A stretch of DNA of 64,000 bases from CAZNPH01 sp964574985 (GTDB lineage: Bacteria; Bacteroidota; Bacteroidia; Bacteroidales; SM23-62). Below the pieces are notes generated by a model. It did no database searches, was not told the origin of the DNA, and saw nothing but the letters and a program-made list of their open reading frames with translations. The translations under genes and the position numbers were made by a program. The DNA lies in NCBI GenBank assembly GCA_964574985.1, contig CAZNPH010000001.1, positions 62,001-126,000 of the forward strand, in the 5' to 3' direction. Positions 1 through 9,104 of this stretch are shown one piece after another (within the stretch, counting starts at the first letter, position 1; each line of letters starts with the position of its first letter).

Positions 1-37
1 CGGCCACAATAGCCGGCAGTAGCATATTCAATCTCAT
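1..37 (-). CDS. N-terminal start of an unidentified gene (partial)
   Basis: Reading the minus strand from an ATG at 35-37 gives 12 codons (MRLNMLLPAIVA) before the window edge. The hydrophobic run resembles the beginning of a signal peptide or membrane segment, and an alternative in-frame ATG lies at 23-25. It would continue the minus-strand run of genes that follows. Twelve codons are too few to identify a family, so this is only a likely start. Confidence 0.3.
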   Translation of the reverse strand, partial: MRLNMLLPAIVA

Positions 38-81
38 TGTTTCTATAATTTGTTCGTTCAGCAAAATTAATCATTATCCGT

Positions 82-1344
82 TTACCGGTTAACCAGAGAG
101 AGGGAATCCTGATTACTTCCGGTGATGACCGGATTGGGATCAGCTTCGGACAACTCATCAAAGAGGATATTGAAAAAACCGGGTACGCATTTTGAGGCCA
201 TCCCGTTGGGAGAATTCTGCAAAAAGGCAATTCCCACCTGTTCCTCCGGACAAAAGGCGATCTCGGCGCGATACCCGCCCACATAACCACCGTGATACAT
301 GATCTTTCTGTCCCTGTACAGATAGATTCTCCAGCCAAGACTGTAATACCGGTCCCGGAAAAGATCCCATTGCCTTGTATATCTTGCCTTAAGCGGGGTA
401 TAGACCACCGGGGTGGTGATCTCGCTGAGCGTGCCCGCATCAATGATTTCAGGGTCATGACCCAGCAAGGCAACCAACCAGGTTCCCATATCCGAAATGC
501 TCGCGTTCACACCGGCTGCCGGGAGAATTTCATAATAGGCAGGATCCATCCGCAAAGCGACATATCCCCTGCTTGTCCTTGCATGAGGTGCTGCCAGGTT
601 GCCGGAACGGGAAAATCCTTCAAATCCCGCGGAGGCATCCTGCATTCCCAGGGGCATGAATATTCTTTCATGCAAAAGCTGTGCGTATGTTTTCCCGGTT
701 TTTGCTGATACGATGGTATCAATCAGACTAAAGACCACATTCTGGTACCCATATAATTCACCCGGAGATGCAGCAACCAGAATTTCCTCCATTCTGGGCA
801 GGATATCCGCAATGCCCAGTCCGTCTTCAACCAGGTTGTCATAGGCATGGGGAACGAGTCCGGATGTATGGCTCAATATATGCCTGATGTCCAGTTCATC
901 CGTATCCAGGGTGTCTTTCAGCCTGAATCCTTCGATGCAGTGAATAACCTTCTCATCCAGGTCAATGGCCCCTTCCCTGTCCAGGATACAGGCCAGGACC
1001 CCTGCAAAACCCTTGGAAACCGAAGCCAGCCGGAAAACCGTATGCCGGTCAATGGAATCTCTTGTCCCTGCTTTTTTCACTCCGTACACCCCGGTAAAAA
1101 TAACCGAGTCCCGGTGCACGATGGTTACGGCTGCACCGACAGTATGAGAATGATCCAGTTCTTTTCGCAAAAAACGGGAAAAAGAAGCAACTGCCTCGTC
1201 CACCGGGGTGCTGTCCGGGACAGCTTCCTGATTAACGGCCGGATCATGTCCTGAAAAATCAGATCTTTTTCCTGACACAAAGACGAAAATGAGGATGGTT
1301 AATAAAATCGTGGCAATCAGTAACAGCAAGCTCTTCCTGTTCAT
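82..1344 (-). CDS. Serine hydrolase, beta-lactamase/class C-like family
   Basis: This 420-residue protein belongs to the serine beta-lactamase-like superfamily (class C beta-lactamase, D-aminopeptidase and esterase relatives). The SxxK motif is SVSK at residues 108-111, a Tyr-x-Asn motif (YQN) lies near residue 200, and an HGG motif (YHGGYVGG) near residue 355 replaces the usual KTG. Residues 5-24 form one hydrophobic segment without a lipobox cysteine, so the catalytic domain is probably membrane-anchored and periplasmic. HGG instead of KTG fits esterases or peptidases of the family better than true beta-lactamases. The substrate cannot be told. It lies downstream of the flavoprotein, sulfatase and DUF1080 genes on the same strand. 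Confidence 0.85.
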   Translation of the reverse strand: MNRKSLLLLIATILLTILIFVFVSGKRSDFSGHDPAVNQEAVPDSTPVDEAVASFSRFLRKELDHSHTVGAAVTIVHRDSVIFTGVYGVKKAGTRDSIDRHTVFRLASVSKGFAGVLACILDREGAIDLDEKVIHCIEGFRLKDTLDTDELDIRHILSHTSGLVPHAYDNLVEDGLGIADILPRMEEILVAASPGELYGYQNVVFSLIDTIVSAKTGKTYAQLLHERIFMPLGMQDASAGFEGFSRSGNLAAPHARTSRGYVALRMDPAYYEILPAAGVNASISDMGTWLVALLGHDPEIIDAGTLSEITTPVVYTPLKARYTRQWDLFRDRYYSLGWRIYLYRDRKIMYHGGYVGGYRAEIAFCPEEQVGIAFLQNSPNGMASKCVPGFFNILFDELSEADPNPVITGSNQDSLSLVNR

Positions 1345-1400
1345 ACCCGGTGAATTTAAGCCGCTAAAATAACAATCCCGTGCAAAATTTCACAAAATGA

Positions 1401-2072
1401 TTAGAATTCTTCCTTTACAATGGCCTGACCGGGAACACCCAGTCCGGCTAAATCCTTCAACACCAGATCCATCATTGGCGGGGGGCCGCAAACATAAAAT
1501 TTCCGGTTAATATCTTTTACATGTTCCCTGATAAAATCCCCCGACGGGAATCCGTGCGCATAGCCTTGTATTTCTTCATCAGAAAGAATGTTGATGAAAT
1601 CATCCCCCAGCATCTCCCGCATTTCATCCTCAAGAATAATATCCTTCTTTTTTTTATTGCCGAATATCAGGGTATTCCCTGCCAGTTCACCTTTTTTCCG
1701 GAGATGCCTTAAAATGGCGATAAAAGGTGTAATTCCTGCACCTCCTGCAATGAATACACCTTTACCATGGTATGTAATGGCACCGAATGTTTCATTCAAG
1801 ATCAATTCATCATTTTCCTTTACCCTGAGCAATTCATTGGTAACCCCTTTATGAGCCGGATAAATTTTTATGATGAACTCCAGATAATCGTCTTCCGGCA
1901 AAGAAGTAAAGGTGAATGGCCTTGCCTGGTCTTCCCGGTCCGGTTTATTAATGGCCACTTCCGTGGCCTGGCCGGGTTCGAAAGTATAGTCACCGGGCTT
2001 TTCAAGCCGGAAGCATTTTACATCATGCGTGACAAAGAATGTTTTGAGGATTTTTAAATTGTGTTTTTTCAT
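1401..2072 (-). CDS. FAD/NAD(P)-binding oxidoreductase, ferredoxin reductase-like
   Basis: A 223-residue protein of the ferredoxin-NADP reductase superfamily. The N-terminal half is the FAD-binding barrel, with RPFTFTS matching the RxYS-type flavin motif. The C-terminal half is the pyridine-nucleotide domain, with GGAGITPF and YVCGPPPMM. No iron-sulfur cluster motif is present, so it should work as a stand-alone flavodoxin/ferredoxin reductase or move electrons for an unknown partner. I chose the ATG at 2070-2072 (MKKHNLKI) because the longer reading runs back over the end of the sulfatase gene and adds residues that do not look like this family. The protein has no signal peptide, unlike its secreted neighbours, so it may not share their function. 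Confidence 0.85.
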   Translation of the reverse strand: MKKHNLKILKTFFVTHDVKCFRLEKPGDYTFEPGQATEVAINKPDREDQARPFTFTSLPEDDYLEFIIKIYPAHKGVTNELLRVKENDELILNETFGAITYHGKGVFIAGGAGITPFIAILRHLRKKGELAGNTLIFGNKKKKDIILEDEMREMLGDDFINILSDEEIQGYAHGFPSGDFIREHVKDINRKFYVCGPPPMMDLVLKDLAGLGVPGQAIVKEEF

Positions 2073-2097
2073 TGCCTGGATATTAAAATTTGAATTA

Positions 2098-3696
2098 TTA
2101 CTGCAGGATATCCTGACACTCCTCCCAGGATTGGGCAATGGCCTTTTCCGGCAGGACATGGTACCAAGATGGAAGGCCGACCGTATTTCCGGATGTATTT
2201 TCCAGGGTTGACCTCATTATAAAAGGTACGAGCATGGCTGTACCCGCCGATTTGATGGCTTTTCTGATACGGTGCCCGTATTCCCATTTTTTCACCCATT
2301 CGTCCAGATAAGGTTCATAGCGGGGATCTGTCATCCAGACACGTCTTCGCGATGAATCCAGAATTTCCTTTGCGGGATAGTCCAGGCCCTGGATGCTTTT
2401 TTCAACCGAATGATTGAATTCATTAAATATTTCTTTCATTTCTGCGTACTTCCCGGGATATTCCGACGAGACATCCACGGTTTCTCCAGGATCTTCCGAC
2501 AGGTTGAACAATTCAAAGGCATCAGTTGTCCGGTCTCCGGTATACAGCTTAAAACCGTTATCGATCAATGCACCGCTTTTCTGAAAACGGAAAGGAATGG
2601 GCTTATCCCGTTCAAGCCTGTTCCCGGTCAATACGGGCCGGATTGATTGCCCGTCCCGGGGACAGGTCATGACTGAATCGGGCAAACTGACAATATCCGC
2701 GATGGTGGGGAAAATATCCATAGTTGATGCCGGATAATTGCTGACAGAAGGTTCTATTCTGCCAGGCCATTCCACAATGGCCGGTACCCGGATGCCGCCT
2801 TCATACAAACTGCCTTTAAATCCTCTTAAATGGCCGGCCGTTGTGGGGTCAATGTTGCCAAGTCCGCCGTTATCACTGCAAAACCAGATAAGCGTATTCC
2901 CGGCAATCCCCAGTTCACGCAATCCCTGCCTCAAGGTTCCCACACTCCGGTCAAAGGCGACCAGCTCACCGTAATGATTTGCACTGTTCTCATCCAGTTC
3001 CTCAAAACCTTCTTTGTCTTTTTCAAGGGCGCGAAAGGGAGCGTGCGGGGAGCCATCCCATATAGCGGCAAAAAATGGTTTGCCTTCCTGCACGTTTTTG
3101 TCAATGAACCGAAGCGCAAGATCAACAATAATCTCTGAGGTGGTCCCTTTGAACTCGATAAACTCACCGTTATCACTCATCAACGGATCAACGTCAAAAA
3201 AATTGGTTACCGAGACCCATTCCTCAAAACCGAAAGCTCCGGGACTGTGCGGATCATCGGCAAATATCGGAACACCCGGTCCCATCAGACCGTTCAGGTG
3301 CCATTTTCCAAAATGACCGGTTGCATAACCTATGTCCCGGAGGGCCTTTGATATGGTCTTCTCCTGTTTTCTCAAAGAGTATCCGTGCGAAAAAACCCCG
3401 GAACGATCGCTGGTCCGACCGGTAAGGACCGAAGCCCGGGTAGGAGAACAAAGGGGTGCAGCCGCATAGAAACGGTCCAGGCGTATTCCGTTTGAGGCCA
3501 TTTCATCCAGGTTGGGTGTTTCGAGGACCGGATGGCTGTAGTAACCGGTTTGCCCCCATCCCTGATCATCGGTCATGATCAGGATAATGTTGGGCAGTTC
3601 AGCTTTTTTGCCTGCTTCCTGTGCATGCCGGCAGTCACTGCATAATAGCAGAGACAACAAAACGGGTGGAAAATATTTTGGTTTCACTGAGTGCAT
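2098..3696 (-). CDS. Sulfatase, S1 family (formylglycine-dependent)
   Basis: A 532-residue arylsulfatase-type enzyme that would hydrolyse sulfate esters, probably on sulfated glycans. The formylglycine signature CSPTR begins at Cys83 (CSPTRASVLTGR); this cysteine must be matured by an anaerobic or FGE-type enzyme not present in the window. Calcium-binding Asp pairs (MTDDQGWG, residues 41-48), the GKWHLN motif and a second metal site (FCSDNGGL) are visible. A hydrophobic N-terminus (residues 10-20) points to export; LLLCSDC could be a lipobox. The start at 3694-3696 leaves 25 bp after the upstream propeller gene, which suggests one operon. The C-terminus (about residues 440-532) extends past the core sulfatase fold and resembles the extensions of other S1 enzymes. 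Confidence 0.9.
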   Translation of the reverse strand: MHSVKPKYFPPVLLSLLLCSDCRHAQEAGKKAELPNIILIMTDDQGWGQTGYYSHPVLETPNLDEMASNGIRLDRFYAAAPLCSPTRASVLTGRTSDRSGVFSHGYSLRKQEKTISKALRDIGYATGHFGKWHLNGLMGPGVPIFADDPHSPGAFGFEEWVSVTNFFDVDPLMSDNGEFIEFKGTTSEIIVDLALRFIDKNVQEGKPFFAAIWDGSPHAPFRALEKDKEGFEELDENSANHYGELVAFDRSVGTLRQGLRELGIAGNTLIWFCSDNGGLGNIDPTTAGHLRGFKGSLYEGGIRVPAIVEWPGRIEPSVSNYPASTMDIFPTIADIVSLPDSVMTCPRDGQSIRPVLTGNRLERDKPIPFRFQKSGALIDNGFKLYTGDRTTDAFELFNLSEDPGETVDVSSEYPGKYAEMKEIFNEFNHSVEKSIQGLDYPAKEILDSSRRRVWMTDPRYEPYLDEWVKKWEYGHRIRKAIKSAGTAMLVPFIMRSTLENTSGNTVGLPSWYHVLPEKAIAQSWEECQDILQ

Positions 3697-3721
3697 AACC
3701 ACCCGGGCCGGAAGATCATTA

Positions 3722-4846
3722 TTAATAATAGTCGTCGGTAGCATAACTTTTAAAAGGTTTAAGATGTATTTCTGCTTTTTCCAGGTCCATGATGAAAAAT
3801 CCGTAACCCACCCCTGCTTCATCGCCACTCTTTCCAATCTGAAAACAAAGGTATTTGCCGTCATCAGAAACCACTGCCTGGGATCCTTTGTATCCTTCAT
3901 AATCTGAAAAATAAGTCAGCCGCTGCATTTCGCCTGATCCATCCATCTTCAATTTGAAGATATCCACAAGAGGCCAGGCCCGGTGTTCACTGGGGCCATG
4001 TTCCACACAGGTATGCTGACCGTCTGGGAATATGCCTTCCGGTTCATCGTAGTATCCGGGAGATCTGGTCAGGTTCTGAAATTCTCCGGTTTCCGTATCC
4101 ACCACATATGTATCCGTATTGTTTCCGCCTTTGATCAGGTATACCGAAAAAGTCAGCTTTTGGTCGGAAACGGGGACAAAGCTTTGAGTTTCCAGACTCG
4201 CCCCTCCCAGGGAGAAAGGCAGCCGGTTCGAATCAAACACCATTTTTCTGTTTCTGGTTTCCGGAATTCCATTCTTATATACAATACGGGCAGTGAAAAG
4301 CTGCGCCCGGTTTTTCCCAAGCTCCGGTTTTTGCCGGTCACGCTCCGTCCAGGCTATTTTCAACCTGTGCCGCGAAACCGCCGGACCTTCCGCACAAATA
4401 ATATTCAGGGGCACCGGCTCTTTGTTTCCCGACTTATCCAGCACCGACAACCAGCACATATCCCGGGCGGTTTTTCTTTCTTCCCGGTTGGTCTCGTCAA
4501 AAGGTTCAACAGGGCCCGACAATAAAATATCGCCGTTTGAAAGGTACATGGCACGGGTAAAGCCGTGATGATTGAAATGCCTTGTTTTGGGATATACCAG
4601 ACCGGTGGCCAGTTCCAGTTCGTAAACCTCTCCCATGGGTTTTGCCACAAAAAGGACGCGTTTTCCGTCATGAGACCAGTCGGGCCGTTCGCCGAAACCG
4701 CTCACCCGCTTGATATAGGATGGCAAATGTTCGGCAGGGTCCCCTTTTCTGAATCCGCTTTGAGGCGCAGCTCCTTTCTGCGCCATGCAAACACCGCAGG
4801 ATGCGAGCAAAATACCGATAATTAAAGGATTTTTCCTAAATTTCAT
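3722..4846 (-). CDS. Secreted TolB/PD40-like beta-propeller protein
   Basis: A 374-residue protein with a signal peptide (residues 1-22, cleaved near CMAQ). After it come repeated beta-strand units of the WD40/PD40 type: RPDWSHDGKRVLFVA, NGDILLSG, VSDDGKYLCF. Such propellers resemble TolB C-terminal domains and the sensor halves of DPP-IV-like peptidases, but no peptidase domain follows. Its role is likely to bind a ligand or partner in the periplasm. It lies 61 bp downstream of a second propeller gene fused to DUF1080 and 25 bp before the sulfatase, so the three may be co-transcribed. The substrate is unknown. Confidence 0.7.
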   Translation of the reverse strand: MKFRKNPLIIGILLASCGVCMAQKGAAPQSGFRKGDPAEHLPSYIKRVSGFGERPDWSHDGKRVLFVAKPMGEVYELELATGLVYPKTRHFNHHGFTRAMYLSNGDILLSGPVEPFDETNREERKTARDMCWLSVLDKSGNKEPVPLNIICAEGPAVSRHRLKIAWTERDRQKPELGKNRAQLFTARIVYKNGIPETRNRKMVFDSNRLPFSLGGASLETQSFVPVSDQKLTFSVYLIKGGNNTDTYVVDTETGEFQNLTRSPGYYDEPEGIFPDGQHTCVEHGPSEHRAWPLVDIFKLKMDGSGEMQRLTYFSDYEGYKGSQAVVSDDGKYLCFQIGKSGDEAGVGYGFFIMDLEKAEIHLKPFKSYATDDYY

Positions 4847-4907
4847 ATTCTTTGTAATTATGCATTTCCTGTTCTAATAACCAGTGATTTACCGGATGGA
4901 AAATTGG

Positions 4908-6587
4908 CTAAAACTCCCTTAGATAAATGTTTTTATACTGAACCTTCATGGGTGGTCCCTGATGCATCTGCAGGCCAATATAACCTTTGTATTTTGCATG
5001 CGGACCGTTATCGATCAGTTCGCTTACCAGCATCCCGTTGAGATAATAGGAAATGATCGGCCCCTTGCAAACCACACGCATGGAATTCCATTTTCCGGGA
5101 CGGAATGATTTGGACAGGATCTCCGATTCACCGGCGAAAACAACCGTGTGATGGGTTCCGTCCTGAGATACGGCGGTCCTTTGCCCCCTGAGAATCCTTG
5201 GGCGGGAAGGATGATCGCGGTAAATTGTCCCGGTCAGTTTGCCATCGCCGGTCACGTCGGCCTGATAACCACCGAGGGCCCATTGATCATCCAGCCTTGT
5301 TGAGCGAAAATTAACCCCTGAGTTTGCCTCCGGACTCAATCTGAAATCAACAAGTAATTCAAAATCCCCGGGCTGGCCGCCTTCCCGGATCAGAAAGGGC
5401 CAGTCTTTCAGCGGATCCTCAGCCGTGTTTTCCCAGGTAAGGGCTCCGTCTTCAATCCACCAGGCCCCTGGGGGACCGTCCCACCCGGTAAGGTCCCTGC
5501 CATTGAACAAAGATTTGAATCCTTTCGCGATGAGCTCTTCCCCGGACAAGTCTGATATTTTCTCCTTTTTCCCATTCTCACGGGAGGATGCTTCAATTAT
5601 TTGCTTTTTCAGACTTGCAGGCCCGTATCCCCTGATCCAGGTGGCCAGTCCGGATCCCATATCATGCCCGGTGCGGACAACTTTTCCCTCTTTCATCTGA
5701 ATTTCCAGACATGCCTCATTCAATCCGTCAAGCTTCGCAATGATAACACCTCTTGTGGCATCGATGACCCGGTTGGATGCATAGACATACTTTCCGTCAA
5801 TACTGAAATTCACCCAGGAAAAATCACGGATGGGCTGCCTGATATCATCGAAAACGGGAACGCCCCGGACATACCTGGGAGGCAGTGAAGACACATCCCA
5901 GACATGCAGAAATCCCCACCGGTCTTCGGTCATCCATACTTCATAACTATTCAGCCGGGCTGCAATTCCATGATTCCTCTTGCTGTGAAGCTGGTTGGCT
6001 TCTGCCTCCTTGATTGAATACCGCCTTTCACGAAGCGATCCGGGTTTTGGCCCGGAAATATCCCAGCGGCCAAGATATTGGCCGGACTCAATATCTATGA
6101 TTCCAAGACCTTTTGCTTTAACAGGTTCTGCATATACATACTTTTCCGTTTCATCCACCGAAAAGTGCTGAATGCTGGCCAGCTGATGTTCCGGTTCCAG
6201 GGTCAGATGACCCGCTGTCCCCGCTTCTCTGGCATTGCTTTCAGTGTCACTCGTTGTTTGAACATCCGCCATGCCATCCATGGTCACCGGACCTAATTTG
6301 CGGACGACTTCCGGTTTTTGGGGTGAAATACAATATACATAGCCGGAATTTTGATGCTGATTAAAAACCTCCCATTTTCTGGCCGGAAACTCCCTGACCA
6401 GTTTGTGTCCCTTATTGATATCATAAACAAAAACCCCCTGGCGGGTTGGCTCATAGAATGTCTTGCTTAAATGCAGGCTGCCATATAAATACCTTTTGAC
6501 CTGACCATCGGCCGGTTGTGCAATAACCGAAAATGAGGCAATTGCCAGACCAACCATGATAAACGAACGGATTCTGTTTCTTTTCAT
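4908..6587 (-). CDS. Secreted beta-propeller fused to DUF1080 (3-keto-glycoside hydrolase-like)
   Basis: A 559-residue exported protein (signal peptide residues 1-28, ending near PADGQ). Residues about 30-330 form a beta-propeller-like region (YVYAEPVKAKGLGIIDIESG, GKYVYASNRVIDATRGVI). Residues about 350-559 are a DUF1080 domain (PF06439), recognised by FKSLFNGRDLTGWDG, GVNFRS, the GTIYRD loop and the closing MQVQYKNIYLREF-like strand (MKVQYKNIYLREF here). DUF1080 proteins have been shown to hydrolyse 3-keto-disaccharides and 3-keto-glycosides made by Gfo/Idh oxidoreductases. The fusion to a propeller could add a substrate- or cofactor-binding module. Gfo/Idh and isomerase genes of the same proposed pathway lie 2.5-7 kb away. 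The link is inferred. Confidence 0.8.
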   Translation of the reverse strand: MKRNRIRSFIMVGLAIASFSVIAQPADGQVKRYLYGSLHLSKTFYEPTRQGVFVYDINKGHKLVREFPARKWEVFNQHQNSGYVYCISPQKPEVVRKLGPVTMDGMADVQTTSDTESNAREAGTAGHLTLEPEHQLASIQHFSVDETEKYVYAEPVKAKGLGIIDIESGQYLGRWDISGPKPGSLRERRYSIKEAEANQLHSKRNHGIAARLNSYEVWMTEDRWGFLHVWDVSSLPPRYVRGVPVFDDIRQPIRDFSWVNFSIDGKYVYASNRVIDATRGVIIAKLDGLNEACLEIQMKEGKVVRTGHDMGSGLATWIRGYGPASLKKQIIEASSRENGKKEKISDLSGEELIAKGFKSLFNGRDLTGWDGPPGAWWIEDGALTWENTAEDPLKDWPFLIREGGQPGDFELLVDFRLSPEANSGVNFRSTRLDDQWALGGYQADVTGDGKLTGTIYRDHPSRPRILRGQRTAVSQDGTHHTVVFAGESEILSKSFRPGKWNSMRVVCKGPIISYYLNGMLVSELIDNGPHAKYKGYIGLQMHQGPPMKVQYKNIYLREF

Positions 6588-6656
6588 CTCTGTTAATTTT
6601 CAAACATTCAAATATTGACAATCGAAAATATTGTTAATTAATCAATAAACAAGGAT

Positions 6657-7285
6657 TTATTCAACATTGTTCATCATGAAAATATGGCCGGTATCTCCCT
6701 GTACATCTTTTTTTGCACCGGACAGATCACTGTTCCTGATCACTTCCCTGCCTGACACATCCTTTAATTCCAGGAACAACCCGGTGTTTTCCGCAGCAAT
6801 GCTGTTATTGTAGATGGCATTGGTATGATACTCCGGAAGATTATCTTCCCGGTTGATTTTTAAACGGGAAATTTCCAATCCTTGAATATTCTTAAAATAA
6901 AAAGCCGGGGTATCAGACTTGAAAATACCGTATTTCTTGTCAAACGCGGGACGCAAATCAAAATTCCCGCCGAATGCCTCAGCGAAAGGGCTGTTTTTCA
7001 AATGAAAGCTGACATTATTCAACTGGATATCCCGCAGGGAATTCGGGTAGTATCCATAAAAAACACAACCGGCTTCACTGACTGTGTCGTCCGGAAATGA
7101 ATTTGCATAATCATTGCCTTGGTATTGATTGTTTTGCCGTATTCCTCTCCATGAGTGCCCAGGAAACCTATATTTCCCACGGACCCATACCGGGACGGGT
7201 TGGTTCCGTCAGTATGGGTGTCTGGGTGCGCACTTCCCGCCCCAGACGGGTACATTGCATATACACTGGAGATCTTCCCCCCGCC
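6657..7285 (-). pseudogene. Remnant of a right-handed beta-helix-like protein (5'-truncated, frameshifted)
   Basis: Only the C-terminal part of a gene survives. An open stretch to a TAA at 6657-6659 encodes repeated short-strand units (LRDIQLNNVSFHLKN, FYFKNIQGLEISRLK) typical of pectate-lyase or GH28-type beta-helices. There is no ATG; the reading continues upstream without a start codon as far as about 7117, where it must switch frame. Restoring one base after a TK dipeptide joins GEEYGKTINTK to GNDYANSFPDD. The coherent peptide fades out near 7240-7285, exactly where the oppositely oriented PhoD-like remnant begins. The family is uncertain; a polysaccharide lyase or glycosidase is the best guess. 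Confidence 0.6.
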
Positions 7286-7289
7286 CAAT

Positions 7290-7861
7290 GCCAGCAGGGA
7301 GCAGATGTACTCAATCGCCCGCAAGTCTTATTTTTCCAGGACGGTGGGCAACTGTGACTTCTTTTTCCTGGACACCCCCACCGAACGGGGCATGCATGAC
7401 AGCAAGGATCCATGGAAAAAGTGGCTGACCATGCTGGGTGATGACCGGCGGCAATGGTTACTGGAAGGCACGGGAAACTCAGAGGCCGATTTTATTTTCG
7501 TGGTTTCCAGCGTGAATTTCATGATCCCGCATGTCGGCAGAGGAAAGATCAGGGAAGGTGATAAAAATAATGCATGGGATCAACTGGATCAGCCCGTCTT
7601 TGTGTTGACCGGGGACCTCCACAACAGCTTTGTCATCAAGGTCACCGGCAATGTCTGGGAATTTGCCCCGGCTCCCCGGAATTCAGCCAACCACAGATTT
7701 ACAAACGAAGGGAACATGCCCGCTACGGGAAAATTCAACTCCCAGGGCCGGGAATGTGATATTGGGTGGCCTATGAAAGGCCCCAGGTCATCTTCCAGTA
7801 TAATGACGGGCTTACAGGCAAATTGCTTTATGCAGAATCCGTCACCGCCGGCCGGGATTAA
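7290..7861 (+). pseudogene. Decayed PhoD-like phosphatase, 5'-truncated with internal deletions
   Basis: From about 7290 the plus strand encodes MYSIARKSYFSRTVGNCDFF, VVSSVNFMIPHVG and QPVFVLTGDLHNSF, which match the C-terminal half of PhoD-like metallophosphatases (GDLH carries a metal-binding His). The N-terminal half with the first metal ligands is missing. From memory of the family, a segment appears deleted between DKNNAWD and QLDQPVF. A second loss occurs near 7765, where the frame must change: GRECDIGW continues in another frame as WVAYERPQVIFQYNDG and ends at a TAA at 7859-7861. The uncorrected frame would run through the tRNA gene to 7982, so it cannot be the natural end. No functional enzyme is expected. 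Confidence 0.75.
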
Positions 7862-7880
7862 CGGCCTATATTTTCTGTTG

Positions 7881-7955
7881 TCGGGGTGCCGAGATTTGAA
7901 CTCGGGACCCCTCGCCCCCCAGACGAGTACTCTAACCGGACTGAGCTACACCCCG
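7881..7955 (-). tRNA. tRNA-Pro (anticodon GGG)
   Basis: The 75-nt minus-strand sequence folds into a complete cloverleaf. The acceptor is CGGGGTG paired with CACCCCG, followed by T8-A9. The D stem is GCTC/GAGT with one wobble. The anticodon stem is CTCGT/GCGAG with loop CTGGGGG (anticodon GGG, reading CCC and CCU). The T stem is CCGAG/CTCGG with loop TTCAAAT, and the discriminator is A. CCA is not encoded. The C1-G72 pair is normal for proline tRNAs. It lies between the PhoD-like remnant (20 bp from its stop) and a URO-D-like pseudogene. Confidence 0.95.
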
Positions 7956-7965
7956 AACAGGAATG

Positions 7966-7996
7966 CAAATTTATACAATTAAATGCTTTGAAACAA
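7966..7996 (-). promoter_or_regulatory. Bacteroidota-type promoter for tRNA-Pro
   Basis: On the minus strand a perfect -7 box TAAATTTG (TAnnTTTG) occupies 7966-7973, and a TTG at 7994-7996 lies 20 nt upstream as a -33 element. The -7 box ends 11 nt before the mature tRNA 5' end, so the primary transcript would need very little 5' trimming. Confidence 0.6.
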
Positions 7997-8054
7997 CCGT
8001 GAAATTCTTTCAGGTCCGTTTGATCCAGGCTGATCGAAAATAATAAAAAACCGT

Positions 8055-8062
8055 TATTTTTG
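8055..8062 (+). promoter_or_regulatory. -7 box upstream of the URO-D-like gene
   Basis: TATTTTTG matches the Bacteroidota -7 consensus TAnnTTTG exactly. It would start transcription near 8069 and leave a leader of only a few bases before the ATG at 8078. No convincing -33 TTTG was found. Confidence 0.4.
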
Positions 8063-8077
8063 ATCCTCATGATTTCC

Positions 8078-9104
8078 ATGACCAACCGCGAAAGACTGAT
8101 CAAGGTGATGGAAGGGGAAATCCCCGATTGTGTTCCTGTTTGCCCCGACATCTCGAATATGGTGCCGGCCAGGCTGACCGGAAAGCCTTTCTGGGACATT
8201 TACCTTTATCAGGATCCTCCACTATGGAAGGCATACATCGACGCGGTCCGGTATTTTGACATTGACGGGGGATTCGAATTGTATGAATTCGGAGATCTTT
8301 TCAGTGACCGGGAGAAAAAATGGGAGCAAAAGATCATACACCGGGATAAAGACCGCATCGTAACCCGGGATCTCTGTCCCGAAACCGGCGAATGGAGCAG
8401 GTTTGTACTGGTCCACACCCGGTGGAACCCACCCTCAACCGACATTCTTCCCGGAACACCGGGCTTGCCTGAAGTACCGGATGCCTGGGAAGAAGTAAAA
8501 GGAGCAAGGGAATGGCCCACCGGAATGGAACTATGGAAACTGATCAGAAAGGAAATGGGGGAAAACGGCATTGTGGGAATGCCCAGCGGAGTAAGGACTG
8601 TCATCCTGGAAAGGCCGGAAGACGTGTATGCTTATTACGAAAACCCCCGGCCTTTCCTGGAAAAAAGAGACCGGATGATCGAAAAGATGGAACGGCGGAT
8701 GAAGGTCATCGAAAAACTGGATGAAAAACCCGATTTCCTTTTCTGCGGAGCTTCCGGCAGCCTGGTTTTTCAAAGTCCGGAAATCTTCCGGGAACTGATC
8801 CTTCCCGCCCTGCAGAAAGTCACCGAACTGGCGGACAAACTCGGCATTCCGACCCATGTGCATTCCTGCGGTCCGGAAAAGGACCTGGTAAAAATGGTTG
8901 CAGAAGAAACCAGGCTCACGGTGGTCGATCCCCTGGAGGTCCCTCCCATGGGGGATTGCAATCTGGCCGAATTGAAAAATAAATACGGCAACAGTATCAT
9001 ACTGAAAGGGAACCTGCATACCACGGAGATCATGCTGAAGGGATACACCCGACGAAAATCTTTTTGCCATGGTGGAGACGGCCAGAACTTACGGGAAATA
9101 CTAG
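8078..9104 (+). pseudogene. Uroporphyrinogen decarboxylase-family protein, internal frameshifting deletion
   Basis: About 320 residues match the URO-D/methyltransferase superfamily (MTNRERLIKVMEGE, CGASGSLVFQSP, HVHSCGPEKDLV, GNLHTTEIMLKG). Members of this type near sugar genes are usually cobalamin-dependent methyltransferase-like proteins, not haem enzymes. After LKG (about 9041) the expected sequence continues only in the next frame, as DTPDENLFAMVETARTYGKY with a TAG at 9102-9104. A stretch of perhaps 25-30 residues that precedes DTPDEN in relatives is missing. In the uncorrected frame the ORF runs to 9280 through the antisense of the next gene with unrelated sequence. The start at 8078 is preferred over TTG 8060 and ATG 8069 because of the family N-terminus. 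The corrected stop overlaps the stop of the convergent gene at CTAG 9101-9104. Confidence 0.8.

Noticed and set aside
7881..7955. tRNA-Pro as an attachment site of an integrated element
   Set aside because: No integrase, no direct repeat of the tRNA 3' end and no mobile genes nearby.
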